Shown here: positions 51,870-62,400 of the stretch, piece by piece
Numbering within the stretch: the stretch's first letter is position 1
Layout: each line of letters starts with the position of its first letter
From: Oceanospirillaceae bacterium
GTDB taxonomy: Bacteria > Pseudomonadota > Gammaproteobacteria > Pseudomonadales > Litoribrevibacteraceae
Length of the DNA stretch: 64,000 nucleotides
Assembly (NCBI GenBank): GCA_015665455.1
Contig: JADFAD010000012.1
Coordinates: forward strand, 85,706 to 149,705
Direction: 5' to 3'
Translations under genes and position numbers: made by a program
The notes under the pieces: model-generated
The model's database searches: none
What the model was told of the DNA's origin: nothing
What the model saw: the letters and a program-made list of their open reading frames with translations, nothing else

Positions 51870-53291
51870 ATGTTTGAAAACTTATCCGATCGTTTAACGG
51901 AATCCCTCAAGCACATCACCGGTCAGGCGAAACTGACCGAAGATAATATCAAAGGCACACTACGAGAAGTTCGTTTAGCTTTATTGGAAGCGGATGTTGC
52001 TCTGCTCGTTGTTAAAGAATTTATAAGTAAAGTTAAGGTGCGAGCCATTGGTTTGGATGTTGCTCAGCACCTGAACCCTGGTCAAGAATTCGTCAAGATA
52101 GTTCAAGAAGAACTTGAATTGTTGATGGGTGAAGCCAACGAAGATCTGGATCTTTCTGCTCAGCCTCCAGCTGTCATTATGATGGCTGGTCTTCAAGGTG
52201 CGGGTAAAACAACCACCGTTGGTAAGCTTGGTAAATTTTTAAAAGAGCTTAAGAAAAAGAAGGTTTTGGTTGTTTCTGCCGATGTTTATCGCCCAGCTGC
52301 GATTAAGCAGCTAGAAACATTAGCGAATGATTTGGAACTTGAATTTCACCCAAGTACTTCGGATCAGGACCCTGTTGCAATCGCTCAGGCAGCTATTGCA
52401 GATGCGAAACGCAAACAAGCTGACGTAGTCATTGTCGATACTGCTGGTCGTCTTCACGTTGATGAAGAAATGATGGAGGAAATTAAACGCCTTCACCGTG
52501 CTGTGAATCCGGTAGAAACCTTGTTTGTTGTTGATGCAATGACGGGGCAAGATGCTGCGAATACAGCCAAAGCATTTAATGATGCTTTACCTCTGACGGG
52601 GGTTGTACTTACGAAAGTTGATGGTGATGCGCGAGGTGGTGCGGCACTTTCTGTTCGTCATATTACCGGTAAACCAATTAAGTTCTTGGGTGTTGGTGAA
52701 AAAACGGATGCGCTAGAACCTTTCCATCCTGATCGAATGGCATCACGTATTCTTGGTATGGGTGATGTTCTGTCTCTGATCGAAGAGGCCGATCGTAAGA
52801 TTGATAAGCAGAAAGCTGAAAAGTTTGCGAAGAAGATCAAGAAAGGAAAAGGTTTCAACTTAGAAGACTTCCGAGATCAGCTTCAACAAATGAAAAACAT
52901 GGGTGGCATGACCAGCATGTTAGATAAGTTGCCTGGTATGGGGAATTTATCTCAGATGGCTGGAGATCACTTGAATGAGAATATGTTTTCTCAGATGGAA
53001 TCCATCATCAACTCTATGACGCCTCATGAACGACGCTTTCCTGATGTGATTAATAACTCTCGTAAGAAACGAATTGCGATGGGGTCAGGAACCAAGCTAC
53101 AGGACATCAATCGTTTGCTTAAACAGCATAAGCAAATGCAGAAAATGATGAAGAAGTTCAGTAAAAAAGGCGCTGTAGCTAACCTAATGCGAGGCATGGG
53201 TGGCATGTTTGGTGGCGGAGGCCCAGGTGGTATGGGCGGAATGGGTGGTGGAGGAATGGGCGGACCAGGTGGATTACCTCCAAAGTTTTAA
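51870..53291 (+). CDS. ffh: Signal recognition particle GTPase Ffh
   Basis: A 473-residue SRP54 protein that binds signal sequences and 4.5S RNA and delivers ribosomes to FtsY. It has an N-terminal helical domain and a GTPase domain with GLQGAGKTTTVGKL, DTAGRL and TKVDGDARGGAALS. The methionine-rich M domain follows (from about 300), ending in a long Gly-Met-rich tail (GGMGGGGMGG pattern). The tail is longer than in E. coli Ffh but similar to that of Pseudomonas. Confidence 0.98.
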   Translation: MFENLSDRLTESLKHITGQAKLTEDNIKGTLREVRLALLEADVALLVVKEFISKVKVRAIGLDVAQHLNPGQEFVKIVQEELELLMGEANEDLDLSAQPPAVIMMAGLQGAGKTTTVGKLGKFLKELKKKKVLVVSADVYRPAAIKQLETLANDLELEFHPSTSDQDPVAIAQAAIADAKRKQADVVIVDTAGRLHVDEEMMEEIKRLHRAVNPVETLFVVDAMTGQDAANTAKAFNDALPLTGVVLTKVDGDARGGAALSVRHITGKPIKFLGVGEKTDALEPFHPDRMASRILGMGDVLSLIEEADRKIDKQKAEKFAKKIKKGKGFNLEDFRDQLQQMKNMGGMTSMLDKLPGMGNLSQMAGDHLNENMFSQMESIINSMTPHERRFPDVINNSRKKRIAMGSGTKLQDINRLLKQHKQMQKMMKKFSKKGAVANLMRGMGGMFGGGGPGGMGGMGGGGMGGPGGLPPKF

Positions 53292-53324
53292 TCGTTAAAC
53301 GCTCCTCTTTTTTAACGAGAAAGC

Positions 53325-53357
53325 CGCTATTATTATCTGTAGTAGCGGCTTTCTCGT
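53325..53357 (+). terminator. Hairpin between ffh and rpsP
   Basis: A perfect 15-bp stem (ACGAGAAAGCCGCTA / TAGCGGCTTTCTCGT) with a 3-base loop lies 33 bases past the ffh stop. The following sequence is not a T-run, so it may stabilise or process the transcript as much as terminate it. Confidence 0.65.
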
Positions 53358-53510
53358 GTCTATGGCTTTATTCTGGTTTCTTTTAGTTTGCTCATGTCGT
53401 AGAATGTGCGCTCTTAATTTACCGGACTTCTCGAGTTTTGCTAACTTGAGGCGTCTTTAAACTAACGGTAGGTGATTTCAAAGCCTCCCGCAGATAAAGG
53501 ATCGAAAACT

Positions 53511-53753
53511 ATGGTAGTAATTCGATTAGCACGTAGCGGTTCAAAAAAACGCCCTTTCTATCACATTTCAGTTGCTGACTCACGTAATGCACGTGACGGT
53601 CGCTTTATCGAGCGGGTAGGGTTCTTTAATCCAGTCGCTCGTGGTCAAGAAGAGCGTGTACGTATTGATGCAGAGCGCATTGAATACTGGGTAGGTAAAG
53701 GTGCTCAGCTTTCTGATCGCGTAGCTAAGATAGTTAAAGACGCAGCTAAATAA
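53511..53753 (+). CDS. rpsP: 30S ribosomal protein S16
   Basis: An 80-residue S16, with the conserved opening [20 protein letters not shown] and ERVGFFNP. The ATG at 53511 follows an AAAGGA ribosome site; the frame is open further upstream but that start would not match S16. It leads the rpsP-rimM-trmD-rplS operon, the standard order. Confidence 0.98.
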   Translation: MVVIRLARSGSKKRPFYHISVADSRNARDGRFIERVGFFNPVARGQEERVRIDAERIEYWVGKGAQLSDRVAKIVKDAAK

Positions 53754-53795
53754 GCTGTTTTTGTAGTTCGGTATCAGGTTGGCTGATTGACTAAT

Positions 53796-54338
53796 ATGAC
53801 AAGTAATACTAATAAGCCTGTAACGCTAGGTAAGATTACTGGTGTGTTTGGTGTGAAAGGCTGGGTGAAGGTGTATTCGTACACTGAACCGATGGAAGGC
53901 ATATTTGACTATCAACCATGGTATCTCGACGTAAACGGTCAGAAAGTGACTGTTGAAGTTGAAAAAGGCCAGCGACATAGCAAAGGTTTAATTGTTAAGT
54001 TGGCTAAGTACGATGATCGAGATCAGGCTGCGTTATTATCCGGTTGCTTAATTAAAGTAGCGGCAAATGAACTTCCTGAACTTAATGATGGGGATTACTA
54101 CTGGCATCAACTTGAAAACCTTAAGGTGATCAGTGTTGCTACAGAGGGTGAACCAGTACTGTTGGGTAAGGTTGCTTATCTTACAGAGACAGGTTCAAAC
54201 GATGTCCTTGTTGTTAAGGCTTGTTCTGGAAGTATTGATAAGCAAGAACGTTTGGTTCCGTATTTACCGGATCTATATGTCTTGAATGTTAATCTTGAAG
54301 AGCAAACGATTACCGTAGACTGGGATCCCGAGTTTTAA
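53796..54338 (+). CDS. rimM: Ribosome maturation factor RimM
   Basis: A 180-residue RimM that helps mature the 30S head by binding S19. It opens with PVTLGKITGVFGVKGWVKVYS and ends with VPYLPDLYVLNVNLEEQTITVDW, with the PRC-barrel segment DGDYYWHQLENLKV. I use the ATG at 53796 instead of an earlier TTG. It sits 42 bases after rpsP. Confidence 0.97.
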   Translation: MTSNTNKPVTLGKITGVFGVKGWVKVYSYTEPMEGIFDYQPWYLDVNGQKVTVEVEKGQRHSKGLIVKLAKYDDRDQAALLSGCLIKVAANELPELNDGDYYWHQLENLKVISVATEGEPVLLGKVAYLTETGSNDVLVVKACSGSIDKQERLVPYLPDLYVLNVNLEEQTITVDWDPEF

Positions 54339-54357
54339 GTCTGTAAAAGGATGAATC

Positions 54358-55104
54358 ATGGAAAACAAATGGATTGGGATAATATCCTTATTTCCTGAAA
54401 TGTTTTCTGCGGTGACAGAGCACGGTGTTACCAGAAGGGCATGTGAAAAAGGCTTGTTGCAAGTCGAAGCATGGAATCCTAGAGATTTCACACATGACCG
54501 GCATAGAACTGTAGATGATCGCCCTTATGGCGGTGGTCCTGGCATGTTGATGAAGGTTCAGCCTTTACAAGATGCTATCCATGCAGCTAAAAATGCTGCT
54601 GATGGAGAGACCAAAGTTATTTATATGTCGCCGCAAGGACGTAAGCTGGACCAGGAGGGGGTAAAATACCTCGCGTCGCAGGAACGATTAATTATTGTTG
54701 CTGGACGATATGAAGGCATTGATGAGCGGGTTATTAAAACCGTCGTTGATGAAGAATGGTCAATAGGTGATTACGTTTTAAGTGGTGGTGAGTTGGCTGC
54801 AATGGTGATGATTGATTCGGTAACCCGAATGATCCCCGGCGCTCTAGGTCACGAATTGTCGGCAGAAGAAGATTCATTTGCAACGGGGTTGTTGGATTGC
54901 CCGCACTATACCAGACCTGAAGAGATCAATGATCTCACTGTACCGGATGTACTGCTTAGTGGAAATCATGAAGCCATCCGAAAGTGGCGACTTAAACAGT
55001 CACTTGGTAGGACTTGGCAAAGGCGGCCTGAGTTACTAGACCAGTTAGAACTGGATAAAGAACAGCAGGCGTTATTAGAAGAGTTTGTTCGCGAGTCGGA
55101 ATAA
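54358..55104 (+). CDS. trmD: tRNA (guanine-N1)-methyltransferase TrmD
   Basis: A 248-residue SPOUT-family enzyme that makes m1G37 in tRNAs and prevents frameshifts. It has FPEMFSA near the N-terminus, [11 protein letters not shown], the trefoil-knot region ([13 protein letters not shown] and [12 protein letters not shown]) and the C-terminal [13 protein letters not shown]. The length is normal. It lies 19 bases after rimM. Confidence 0.98.
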   Translation: MENKWIGIISLFPEMFSAVTEHGVTRRACEKGLLQVEAWNPRDFTHDRHRTVDDRPYGGGPGMLMKVQPLQDAIHAAKNAADGETKVIYMSPQGRKLDQEGVKYLASQERLIIVAGRYEGIDERVIKTVVDEEWSIGDYVLSGGELAAMVMIDSVTRMIPGALGHELSAEEDSFATGLLDCPHYTRPEEINDLTVPDVLLSGNHEAIRKWRLKQSLGRTWQRRPELLDQLELDKEQQALLEEFVRESE

Positions 55105-55132
55105 CTGACCGCGAAAATGTAGGAGTTATGTC

Positions 55133-55486
55133 ATGAGTGGCAAGAACCTAATTATTCAGCAGATTGAAAATGAGCAAATGGGCAAAGAACTTCCTGAGTT
55201 CGGCCCTGGTGATACTGTAGTTGTACAGGTTAAAGTTAAAGAAGGTAACCGTGAGCGTCTTCAGGCATATGAAGGTGTTGTAATCGGTAAGCGTAACCGT
55301 GGTTTGAACTCTGCGTTTACAGTACGTAAAATCTCTCACGGTGTGGGTGTTGAGCGTACTTTCCAAACTTATAGCCCGCTAGTAGACAGCGTAGAAGTTA
55401 AGCGTCGTGGTGTTGTTCGCCAAGCTAAGCTTTACTACTTGCGTGAGCTTACTGGTAAGGCAGCACGTATTAAGGAAAAAGTATAA
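55133..55486 (+). CDS. rplS: 50S ribosomal protein L19
   Basis: A 117-residue L19 ([47 protein letters not shown]-like end). A ribosome site AGGAG precedes the ATG. It is the last gene of the rpsP operon and is followed by an intrinsic terminator. Confidence 0.98.
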   Translation: MSGKNLIIQQIENEQMGKELPEFGPGDTVVVQVKVKEGNRERLQAYEGVVIGKRNRGLNSAFTVRKISHGVGVERTFQTYSPLVDSVEVKRRGVVRQAKLYYLRELTGKAARIKEKV

Positions 55487-55545
55487 TTACTTTTTCTTAC
55501 GTTGCTCTCAAGGCAAGCGCTGCATAGCGTTTGCTTTGAAACCAG

Positions 55546-55576
55546 AAAAAAGGCAGTCTTTGGACTGTCTTTTTTT
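55546..55576 (+). terminator. Terminator after rplS
   Basis: A GGCAGTC / GACTGTC stem (one G-T pair) with a 4-base loop is flanked by A6 and T7, about 60 bases past the rplS stop. Confidence 0.92.
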
Positions 55577-55625
55577 ATGTCTGCAGTTTCTATCTGACCG
55601 ATTAAACGTAGGGCTTGGTTTTCTA

Positions 55626-56522
55626 ATGAATGAAATTAACGAACAATTTATCTCTACTTATCTTGATACGCTTTGGCTTGAAAAAGGCCTAAGCGATAAC
55701 TCATTAGATGCCTATCGTCGAGATTTGAAAGGGTTGGCTTTGTTTGTAGAAAAGCTCGATAAAACCTTAGATCAAGCGGATCGAATAGATTTAATGGATT
55801 ACTTGGGTTCTCGAATGAAAGCGGGTTATAAAGCACGCTCAACGGCAAGGATGATGTCTTGTTTGAGAAGCTTTTACCGGTACCTTATACGTGAAAATAC
55901 TATTCTAGAAGACCCTACACAGAATTTAGACAGCCCAAAGCTGGGTCGACCTATTCCGGATTCTTTAACGGAACAAGAGGTTGATCGCCTGCTGGAGGCG
56001 CCTGATATTAAAACCTCGCTGGGTCTTCGTGATCGAACCATGATGGAAGTGTTGTATGCCACAGGCTTACGAGTTTCTGAGTTGGTTGGTCTTCGCCTTG
56101 AACAAATTAATCTAAGGCAGGGCTTGGTTAGAATTATGGGGAAGGGGAACAAAGAGCGGTTAGTTCCTCTGGGGGAAGAGTCAATGGATTGGATTGAAAG
56201 CTACTTGAAAGAAGCGCGTGGCGATTTGTTGCCGGATCTAAGCGACTCCATTGTTTTTCCCAGTCAGCAAGGGAAAGGAATGACTCGCCAGACCTTTTGG
56301 CATCGAATAAAGAAGTACGCGCAAGAAGCAGGTATTGCTAAGCATCTTTCGCCGCACACATTAAGGCACGCGTTTGCTACCCATTTACTGAACCATGGTG
56401 CCGATTTAAGAGTGGTTCAGATGCTTTTAGGGCACAGTGATTTATCCACAACTCAAATATACACGCATGTGGCTCGACAACGACTGAATCAGTTGCATCA
56501 AGCACATCATCCTCGAGGATAA
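55626..56522 (+). CDS. xerD: Tyrosine recombinase XerD
   Basis: A 298-residue site-specific recombinase, exactly the usual XerD length, which resolves chromosome dimers at dif with XerC under FtsK control. Catalytic residues are seen in TGLRVSELVGL (Arg), MGKGNKERLVPLG (Lys), HTLRHAFATHLL (His, Arg), LLGHSDLSTTQ (His) and IYTHV (Tyr). The ATG at 55626 fits XerD; the longer frame runs into rplS. Its place between rplS and dsbC is the Pseudomonas arrangement. It is a housekeeping recombinase, not a mobile-element integrase. Confidence 0.96.
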   Translation: MNEINEQFISTYLDTLWLEKGLSDNSLDAYRRDLKGLALFVEKLDKTLDQADRIDLMDYLGSRMKAGYKARSTARMMSCLRSFYRYLIRENTILEDPTQNLDSPKLGRPIPDSLTEQEVDRLLEAPDIKTSLGLRDRTMMEVLYATGLRVSELVGLRLEQINLRQGLVRIMGKGNKERLVPLGEESMDWIESYLKEARGDLLPDLSDSIVFPSQQGKGMTRQTFWHRIKKYAQEAGIAKHLSPHTLRHAFATHLLNHGADLRVVQMLLGHSDLSTTQIYTHVARQRLNQLHQAHHPRG

Positions 56523-56610
56523 AGGATTTTTTATCTGAGGAACTATTACTTAGTAGACGAGTCTGATACGGTATCGATAACTTTAAAACAGAACAATAAG
56601 CGGAAAACCG

Positions 56611-57336
56611 ATGTTTAATAATTCCTACACTAAGTTGTGTTCTGCGTTGGTCATGGTGTGTGCCAGTGCAGTTTATGCTGAAAATAGCGATGTAACAGCC
56701 AAGCTGAAAAAAGCACTCCCTCAAGCAGAAATTGCTTCTATTGCTGAAAGTCCGGTACCTGGTTTGTATGCCGTTGAGGTGGTTGGTAATGGTATCGTCT
56801 ATATGCCTGAAGATGGTTCTCACTTTATTGCGGGTGACCTTTATCGTATTGAGCCGAATGGCTTAGCCAATGTGACTGAAGAGCGCATGAATGATGTTCG
56901 AGCTAAAGCGCTTCTAGCTGTTGATGCAAAGCAGATGATCAGTTTTCCTGCAAAAGGCAAAGAAAAGACGACATTGACGGTCTTTACGGATATTGATTGT
57001 GGCTATTGCCGTAAGTTTCATCAAGAAATCCCTGAGTTGAATGAGTTGGGTATTTCAGTGAACTATATGGCCTTTCCTAGAGCGGGTGTAGGTTCTAATT
57101 CTTTTGATAAATATGTATCGGTTTGGTGTGCTGATGATCAACAGGATTCAATGAGTAGAGCAAAGCAGCGTCAGGCGGTGAGCAGTAAAACCTGTGCCAA
57201 CCCGGTTGAAGAACAATACCTTCTTGGTCGCCAGCTCGGTGTTAATTCTACTCCGAATTTAGTGACTTCCACTGGTGAGTTGATTCGAGGGTACGTTCCC
57301 GCGAAACAACTTGCTCAGCAGTTGGGCGTTAATTAA
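56611..57336 (+). CDS. dsbC: Thiol:disulfide interchange protein DsbC
   Basis: A 241-residue periplasmic disulfide isomerase. It has a signal peptide (ending near VYA), an N-terminal dimerisation domain and a thioredoxin domain with the active site C-G-Y-C in FTDIDCGYCRKFH. A cis-Pro loop follows (NSTPNLVTSTG), as well as a further cysteine pair (VWCADDQ and SKTCANP). The length and features are typical. A terminator follows. The downstream neighbours (TetR/RND) differ from the hom-thrC genes found in Pseudomonas. Confidence 0.96.
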   Translation: MFNNSYTKLCSALVMVCASAVYAENSDVTAKLKKALPQAEIASIAESPVPGLYAVEVVGNGIVYMPEDGSHFIAGDLYRIEPNGLANVTEERMNDVRAKALLAVDAKQMISFPAKGKEKTTLTVFTDIDCGYCRKFHQEIPELNELGISVNYMAFPRAGVGSNSFDKYVSVWCADDQQDSMSRAKQRQAVSSKTCANPVEEQYLLGRQLGVNSTPNLVTSTGELIRGYVPAKQLAQQLGVN

Positions 57337-57363
57337 GTAATATTTTTGTGCTTAATGAGTAAG

Positions 57364-57390
57364 AGGCCAGTTGTTACTGGCCTTTTTTTT
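57364..57390 (+). terminator. Terminator after dsbC
   Basis: AGGCCAG, a 6-base loop and CTGGCCT are followed by T8. It lies 28 bases past the dsbC stop. Confidence 0.95.
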
Positions 57391-57425
57391 GTCTATTTGT
57401 TTTTCCTTTCTATATTTTATGTCTG

Positions 57426-57456
57426 TGACCGATGGTCATAATGTGACGCTCGGTCA
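57426..57456 (+). promoter_or_regulatory. Double palindromic operator upstream of tetR-RND operon
   Basis: Two 13-bp palindromes, TGACCgatGGTCA and TGACGctcGGTCA, are separated by 5 bases, with centres 18 bases apart. The outer arms TGACCGA and TCGGTCA also pair. They lie 60-90 bases before the tetR start and are the expected binding site for its product. Confidence 0.75.
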
Positions 57457-57516
57457 TTTTATTGCTCTGATAAATCGGTTATCCTGCTGCTCAGTTTGAA
57501 ATAATGTCGAGTATTT

Positions 57517-58161
57517 ATGATTGAATCAGCACAAAACGAAGGCACGTCAAGGAAGGAACGAGAGTTTCAAAGACGAGAACAAGATATTTTAATGGCTGCT
57601 GTTGCTTTGTTCAGTGAAGACAGCTGGGAGAACGTCACGGTTGCTCAAATAGCAACGCGTGCAGAAATTGGTAAAGGGACCGTTTATAAGCATTTTGCTT
57701 CTAAAGAGGATATTTACGCGCGTCTTTCTCTGGATTTTCATTATCAGCTGATGTCGATTTATCAAGAGATTAGTCTTGAACTTAATAGCCTTGATTTCAT
57801 GAAAGAAGCTATTTACCAATCCTTTAAGTTTTACAGTAGCAATCAAATTTGCGGAAAGTTAAGCGAATTTTGTAAGAGAAAAGATTTTAAAAGTCGTATT
57901 TCCGAATCGCTTTCTAAAGAATACGAAATGTTAGATCAAAAATTTGAAGAGTTCTTTGGCGTTATTTTACAAAAGGGAATTGAAGAAGGAGTCATAGATG
58001 ATCGGCCAATTATGCATTTAATGATTGGTATGGAAGCGACTTTTGAAGGGGCTATCTCAATGATGACAAATGATTCTTACACCGATTTTTCAGAGTTGAA
58101 TGAAGATACATTCGTTGATGTTGTAACTGGCTTCATGGTTTCAGCGTTAGCTAAGCGATGA
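57517..58161 (+). CDS. TetR/AcrR-family regulator
   Basis: A 214-residue regulator. An N-terminal TetR helix-turn-helix (about residues 12-60) is visible in VTVAQIATRAEIGKGTVYKHFASKEDIYARL, followed by an all-helical ligand-binding domain. The gene leads the RND efflux operon and probably represses it and itself through the double palindrome upstream. A hairpin overlapping its stop (58156-58189) separates it from the adaptor gene. The inducer is unknown. Confidence 0.9.
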   Translation: MIESAQNEGTSRKEREFQRREQDILMAAVALFSEDSWENVTVAQIATRAEIGKGTVYKHFASKEDIYARLSLDFHYQLMSIYQEISLELNSLDFMKEAIYQSFKFYSSNQICGKLSEFCKRKDFKSRISESLSKEYEMLDQKFEEFFGVILQKGIEEGVIDDRPIMHLMIGMEATFEGAISMMTNDSYTDFSELNEDTFVDVVTGFMVSALAKR

Positions 58162-58189
58162 ATCATTATCGGGGGATGATGATTCATCG
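58156..58189 (+). repeat. Inverted repeat between tetR and the RND adaptor gene
   Basis: CGATGAATCAT and ATGATTCATCG form a perfect 11-bp stem with a 12-base loop, overlapping the tetR stop codon. It lacks a T-run and so is not a standard terminator. It may lower read-through or act in mRNA processing. Confidence 0.6.
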
Positions 58190-58293
58190 GTTGATGTTAT
58201 GAATGAAAAGAAGTGCAAAGGAAATACAAACTTAAAAATGTACAAGGATAATGAGTGCGACAAAGCACCGTACAATAAAAACAGTGGGGCAGT

Positions 58294-59400
58294 ATGAACA
58301 AGTCAATGTGGGTTGCAATTTTTTTATCTCTAGGCTTATTTTTGTGGGTCATATCTGGACCTGATGATTCCTTAGAGTCGACAAACCAGCATACAGAAGA
58401 GCGTGTGCCAATGAAGGTTCAGGTGACTGAGTCTTTGGCCGTTGATGTCGATATTGATATTAAGTTTCAGGGCGAGTTGTTACCGGCTAGAGAGGTTATT
58501 CTTCGTTCTGAAACGGAGGGGCGTGTTGCCGAAATTATTGTAGATAAGGCCTCAAGTGTAAACCAAGGTGTGCAAATTCTGTCGATTGCGTTAGATGATA
58601 GAAAGGCTCGATTAGAAGGGGCCAAAGCAGAATTAATTAAAGCTGAAAGCGACTTAGTCTCGAACAGAAAGCTTTATAAAAGAGGCTTATTGTCAGCGAG
58701 TCAACTGAAGCAAAATGAATCAAACTTTGCCTCGGCAAAAGCTCAACTAAGTCAGATTAATAATGAAATCAATAACACGAAGATAAAAGCACCGTTTGAT
58801 AGTGTGGTTGATGATCGCTTTGTTGAAGTGGGTGACTATGTCCGTGAGGGTGATTCTCTTGTTCGTGTTTTAGATACTAAAACGTTAAAGGTGATTGGTT
58901 GGGTTCCTCAACAGAAAGCCTCTGAGCTTGAGGTTGGGCAGAAAGTTTCCACTGAATTAGTGAATGGTAGAGAATTAACTGGGGTGATCAGTTATGTCGC
59001 GCCGCAAGCTGATATTGAAACTCGTGCGTTTAAAATAGAAGCTGAAATTAAGCCCCTTGAGAAAGTGAAGTTGTTAGGGTCCAGTGTGAGCTCTAGAATC
59101 ATCACATCAACTAAAAAAGCGCATTTTCTTTCTCCTTCTGTGATCAGCCTTGATGCCTCTGGAGCCCTGCTTGTTAAAGCGGTAAACGAAAACAATAAAG
59201 TGGTTTCGTATCCCATTGAAGTGATTCAAAGTGAGTCTAATGGTATTTGGTTATTAGGTTTACCGGATGTTGTAAACGTTATCACTATGGGCCAAGGGTT
59301 TGTGTTGCCAGATCAAATCGTTGAGCCAACGTTGGTCACGGATAAAAACAGTACAGAATTGAGCGAATCTCCAGCAGAGCAGTCTAAGAGAGAGGCTTAA
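58294..59400 (+). CDS. RND efflux membrane fusion (adaptor) protein
   Basis: A 368-residue adaptor with a signal anchor near the N-terminus (residues 5-21). The lipoyl half motif is FQGELLPAREVILRSETEGRV, followed by a short coiled coil and the second half (IKAPFDSVVDDRFVEVGDYV). A beta-barrel and membrane-proximal part follows. It would link the RND pump to an outer-membrane channel. Its stop is 2 bases before the pump start, so the two are co-translated. Confidence 0.93.
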   Translation: MNKSMWVAIFLSLGLFLWVISGPDDSLESTNQHTEERVPMKVQVTESLAVDVDIDIKFQGELLPAREVILRSETEGRVAEIIVDKASSVNQGVQILSIALDDRKARLEGAKAELIKAESDLVSNRKLYKRGLLSASQLKQNESNFASAKAQLSQINNEINNTKIKAPFDSVVDDRFVEVGDYVREGDSLVRVLDTKTLKVIGWVPQQKASELEVGQKVSTELVNGRELTGVISYVAPQADIETRAFKIEAEIKPLEKVKLLGSSVSSRIITSTKKAHFLSPSVISLDASGALLVKAVNENNKVVSYPIEVIQSESNGIWLLGLPDVVNVITMGQGFVLPDQIVEPTLVTDKNSTELSESPAEQSKREA

Positions 59401-59402
59401 TT

Positions 59403-62400
59403 ATGGGTAAGATTATAGAGTTTGCTCTTCAAAAGAATCGTTCTGTCTTAGTTATCTTTGTCTTTCTTTTAGTGAGCGGTTTTATTGCATTACAAAGCAT
59501 GCCTAAGGAATCCGAACCAGACGTTGCAGTTCCTTTCATCTATGTCTCGATGGTGTATGACGGTATTTCTCCTGAGGATGCAGAGCGTTTGTTAGTGCGA
59601 CCGATGGAAGCCGAGTTGAAAAGCATTGAAGGTGTAAAGGAAATGAGTTCTGTGGCCAGTGAAGGCCACGCTTCAGTTACGATGGAGTTTGATGCAGGTT
59701 TCGATAGTAAAACAGCCTTGCAAGATGTTCGAGAAAAAGTTGATTTGGCGAAGCCTGAACTTCCTGATGGTGCTGAAGAGCCAGAGGTGCATGAAGTTAA
59801 TGTGGCCTTATTTCCTGTCATGTCGATTGGTTTGTCTGGGCCAGTACCTGAAAGACAACTCATGATGATCGCTAGAGACCTTCGAGATGATATTGAAGCG
59901 TTAAGTGGCGTGCTCGAAGTAGAGATCGGCGGTGATCGTGAAGAAGTGCTTGAACTGATTGTCGACCCCGTTGTTTTAGAAACTTATAACGTCAGTCTCG
60001 AAGAAGTTTTTAACATGGTTGATCGTAATAACCAATTGGTCGCTGCCGGTGCGCTGGATACAGGGCACGGTCGAATGGTTATTAAATTACCGGGTGTGAT
60101 TGAAGAGCCTCAAGATTTACTTGAATTGCCTGTAAAGGTTTATCAAGGGCAAGTCGTGAAAATTGGCGACGTTGCGCAAGTTAGACGTACATTTAAGGAC
60201 CCAGAAGGGTTTGCCCGTGTAAACGGTCAGCCAGCCTTTGCGTTAGAGGTCAAGAAACGCATTGGATCGAACATTATTGGTACCTTGGACGAAGTTCGTG
60301 CCTTAATTGCAGAGAAGCGTGAGTTTTGGCCTTCTGAATTGGAAGTGTCTTATATTCTTGATAAGTCCGAGCAAATTGAAGAGATGCTGACGGACTTATT
60401 TAACAATGTGCTTAGTGCAATTGTTCTTGTGATGATTGTAATTGTAGCTGCAATGGGGTTCCGTTCTTCTTTGATCGTGGGCATCGTTATTCCGGGGTCA
60501 TTCCTTGCGGGGCTTTGGGTGCTGGACTCCATGTCTTACACCATGAACATTGTCGTGCTTTTTAGCTTGATCTTAGTTGTTGGAATGTTAGTGGATGGCG
60601 CCATTGTGGTTGCCGAATTAGCCGACCGAAAGATGAAGGAAGGGGAGTCTCCTAAAGCCGCGTTTGCTGCCGCTGCTACACGAATGGCGTGGCCTGTTAT
60701 TGCGTCAACCGCTACGACATTAGCCGTATTTTTCCCGTTGCTTGCGTGGCCAGGCGTCATGGGGCAGTTTATGATGTATTTACCGGTGACGGTCATTATT
60801 TGTTTGGTGGCTTCGACCTTCATGGCGTTGATCTTCTTGCCAGTGATAGGTGCCGCTATCAGCAGTAAGCAAACCGCAGACGTACCGTTTACTGAGCCGG
60901 AGCCTTCCGGTATCACCAAAGCCTATGGGAAATTACTGGGTGCGTTATTAAAAGTACCGGGTAAATTTTTGATTCTGGTTTTGATCTTAGTTGCCACAGC
61001 TTATGGCGCTTATGGAAAGTTTGGTAAAGGAACGGAGTTCTTCCCTGATGTAGAACCTGATTCGGCTCAAATTCTTGTACGGGCTCGCGGAGATCTGTCC
61101 GTTTATGAAAAAGACTTTTTGGTTAAGCAGGTTGAAGCACGCATTATCGGAATGAAAGAGCTGGATAACGTTTATGCTCGATCCTTCAATCAAGGTGCTA
61201 ATGAGATGCCTGATGATACGGTAGGCGCGATTCAATTTAAGTTTATTGATTGGAAGCAGCGTTTGCCTGCGTCTCAGATTTTAGAAGAAATGAAGGTGCG
61301 TACCGCTGATATCGCTGGTGTGATGTTGGAGTTTCGTAAACAAGACGACGGTCCTTCAGGTGGTAAGCCCATTAAACTTCAAGTGTCTGGTTGGTTTAAT
61401 GACAGTATTTCGGAAACTGTGGATAAAATTACGCATGCACTGAACTCGATTGATGGGGTGAAAGACATTGAAGATAACCGTCCATTACCTGGCATTGATT
61501 GGCAGCTGAACCTTGACCGAGAGCTGGCCGCTCAGAACGGAACGGATGTAACTTCAACTGGTGGCGTCGTACAGCTAGTAACAACAGGCATTCGAGTCGC
61601 GGGTTATCGCCCGAATGACAGTGATGAAGAATTGGATATTCGTATTCGATACCCTGTTGAATACCGTAACCTTGAGCAGTTTGAACAAATTCGTTTGAAA
61701 ACCGAACGAGGCATGGTGGCAATGGGCAACTTCGTGACTTTAGAACCTGAGCCTAAAGTGGGTAACTTAAAGCGAGTGGATAGCCGTCGAGCGATTACTG
61801 TCCAAGCGGATGTATTTGAAGGCGTCTTGGTTAGCGATAAACTTAAAGAATTGCAGACGTTATTAGAAGATGAAACGTTCCCCGCTGATATTCGTATTCG
61901 ATTTAAAGGCGAAGATGAAGACGCTAAGGAAACCGGAGATTTTCTTGCAGGGGCTTTTGTTACGGCAGTGGTTGTCATGCTTTTGATTCTGGTCACACAA
62001 TTTAATAACTTTTATCAGAGTATGCTTGTTCTCAGTGCTATTGTTCTTTCATCCGCCGGTGTCGTTCTTGGGTTACTGGTAACCGATCAACCGTTTGGTA
62101 TTGTTATGTGTGGTTTAGGTATCATTGCTTTGGCGGGCATTGTGGTGAACAACAACATTGTTCTTATTGATACCTATAATCAATTAAGAGAAACAGGTTT
62201 GTCGGCTTACGATGCTGCACTTGAAACAGGGGTTTTACGTTTAAGGCCCGTTTTCTTGACTGCCTTTACAACCGTCTTGGGACTCATCCCAATGGTTATG
62301 TCTATGAACATTGATTTGATTGGTCGCGTTGTGAACTTTGGTGCGCCATCGACACAATGGTGGACTCAACTGGCGAGCTCCATTGCAGGAGGTTTATCTT

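Noticed and set aside
55626-56522. Tyrosine recombinase as a mark of a mobile element
   Set aside because: Length, motifs and place between rplS and dsbC identify it as housekeeping XerD; no attachment sites or other mobile genes are near.
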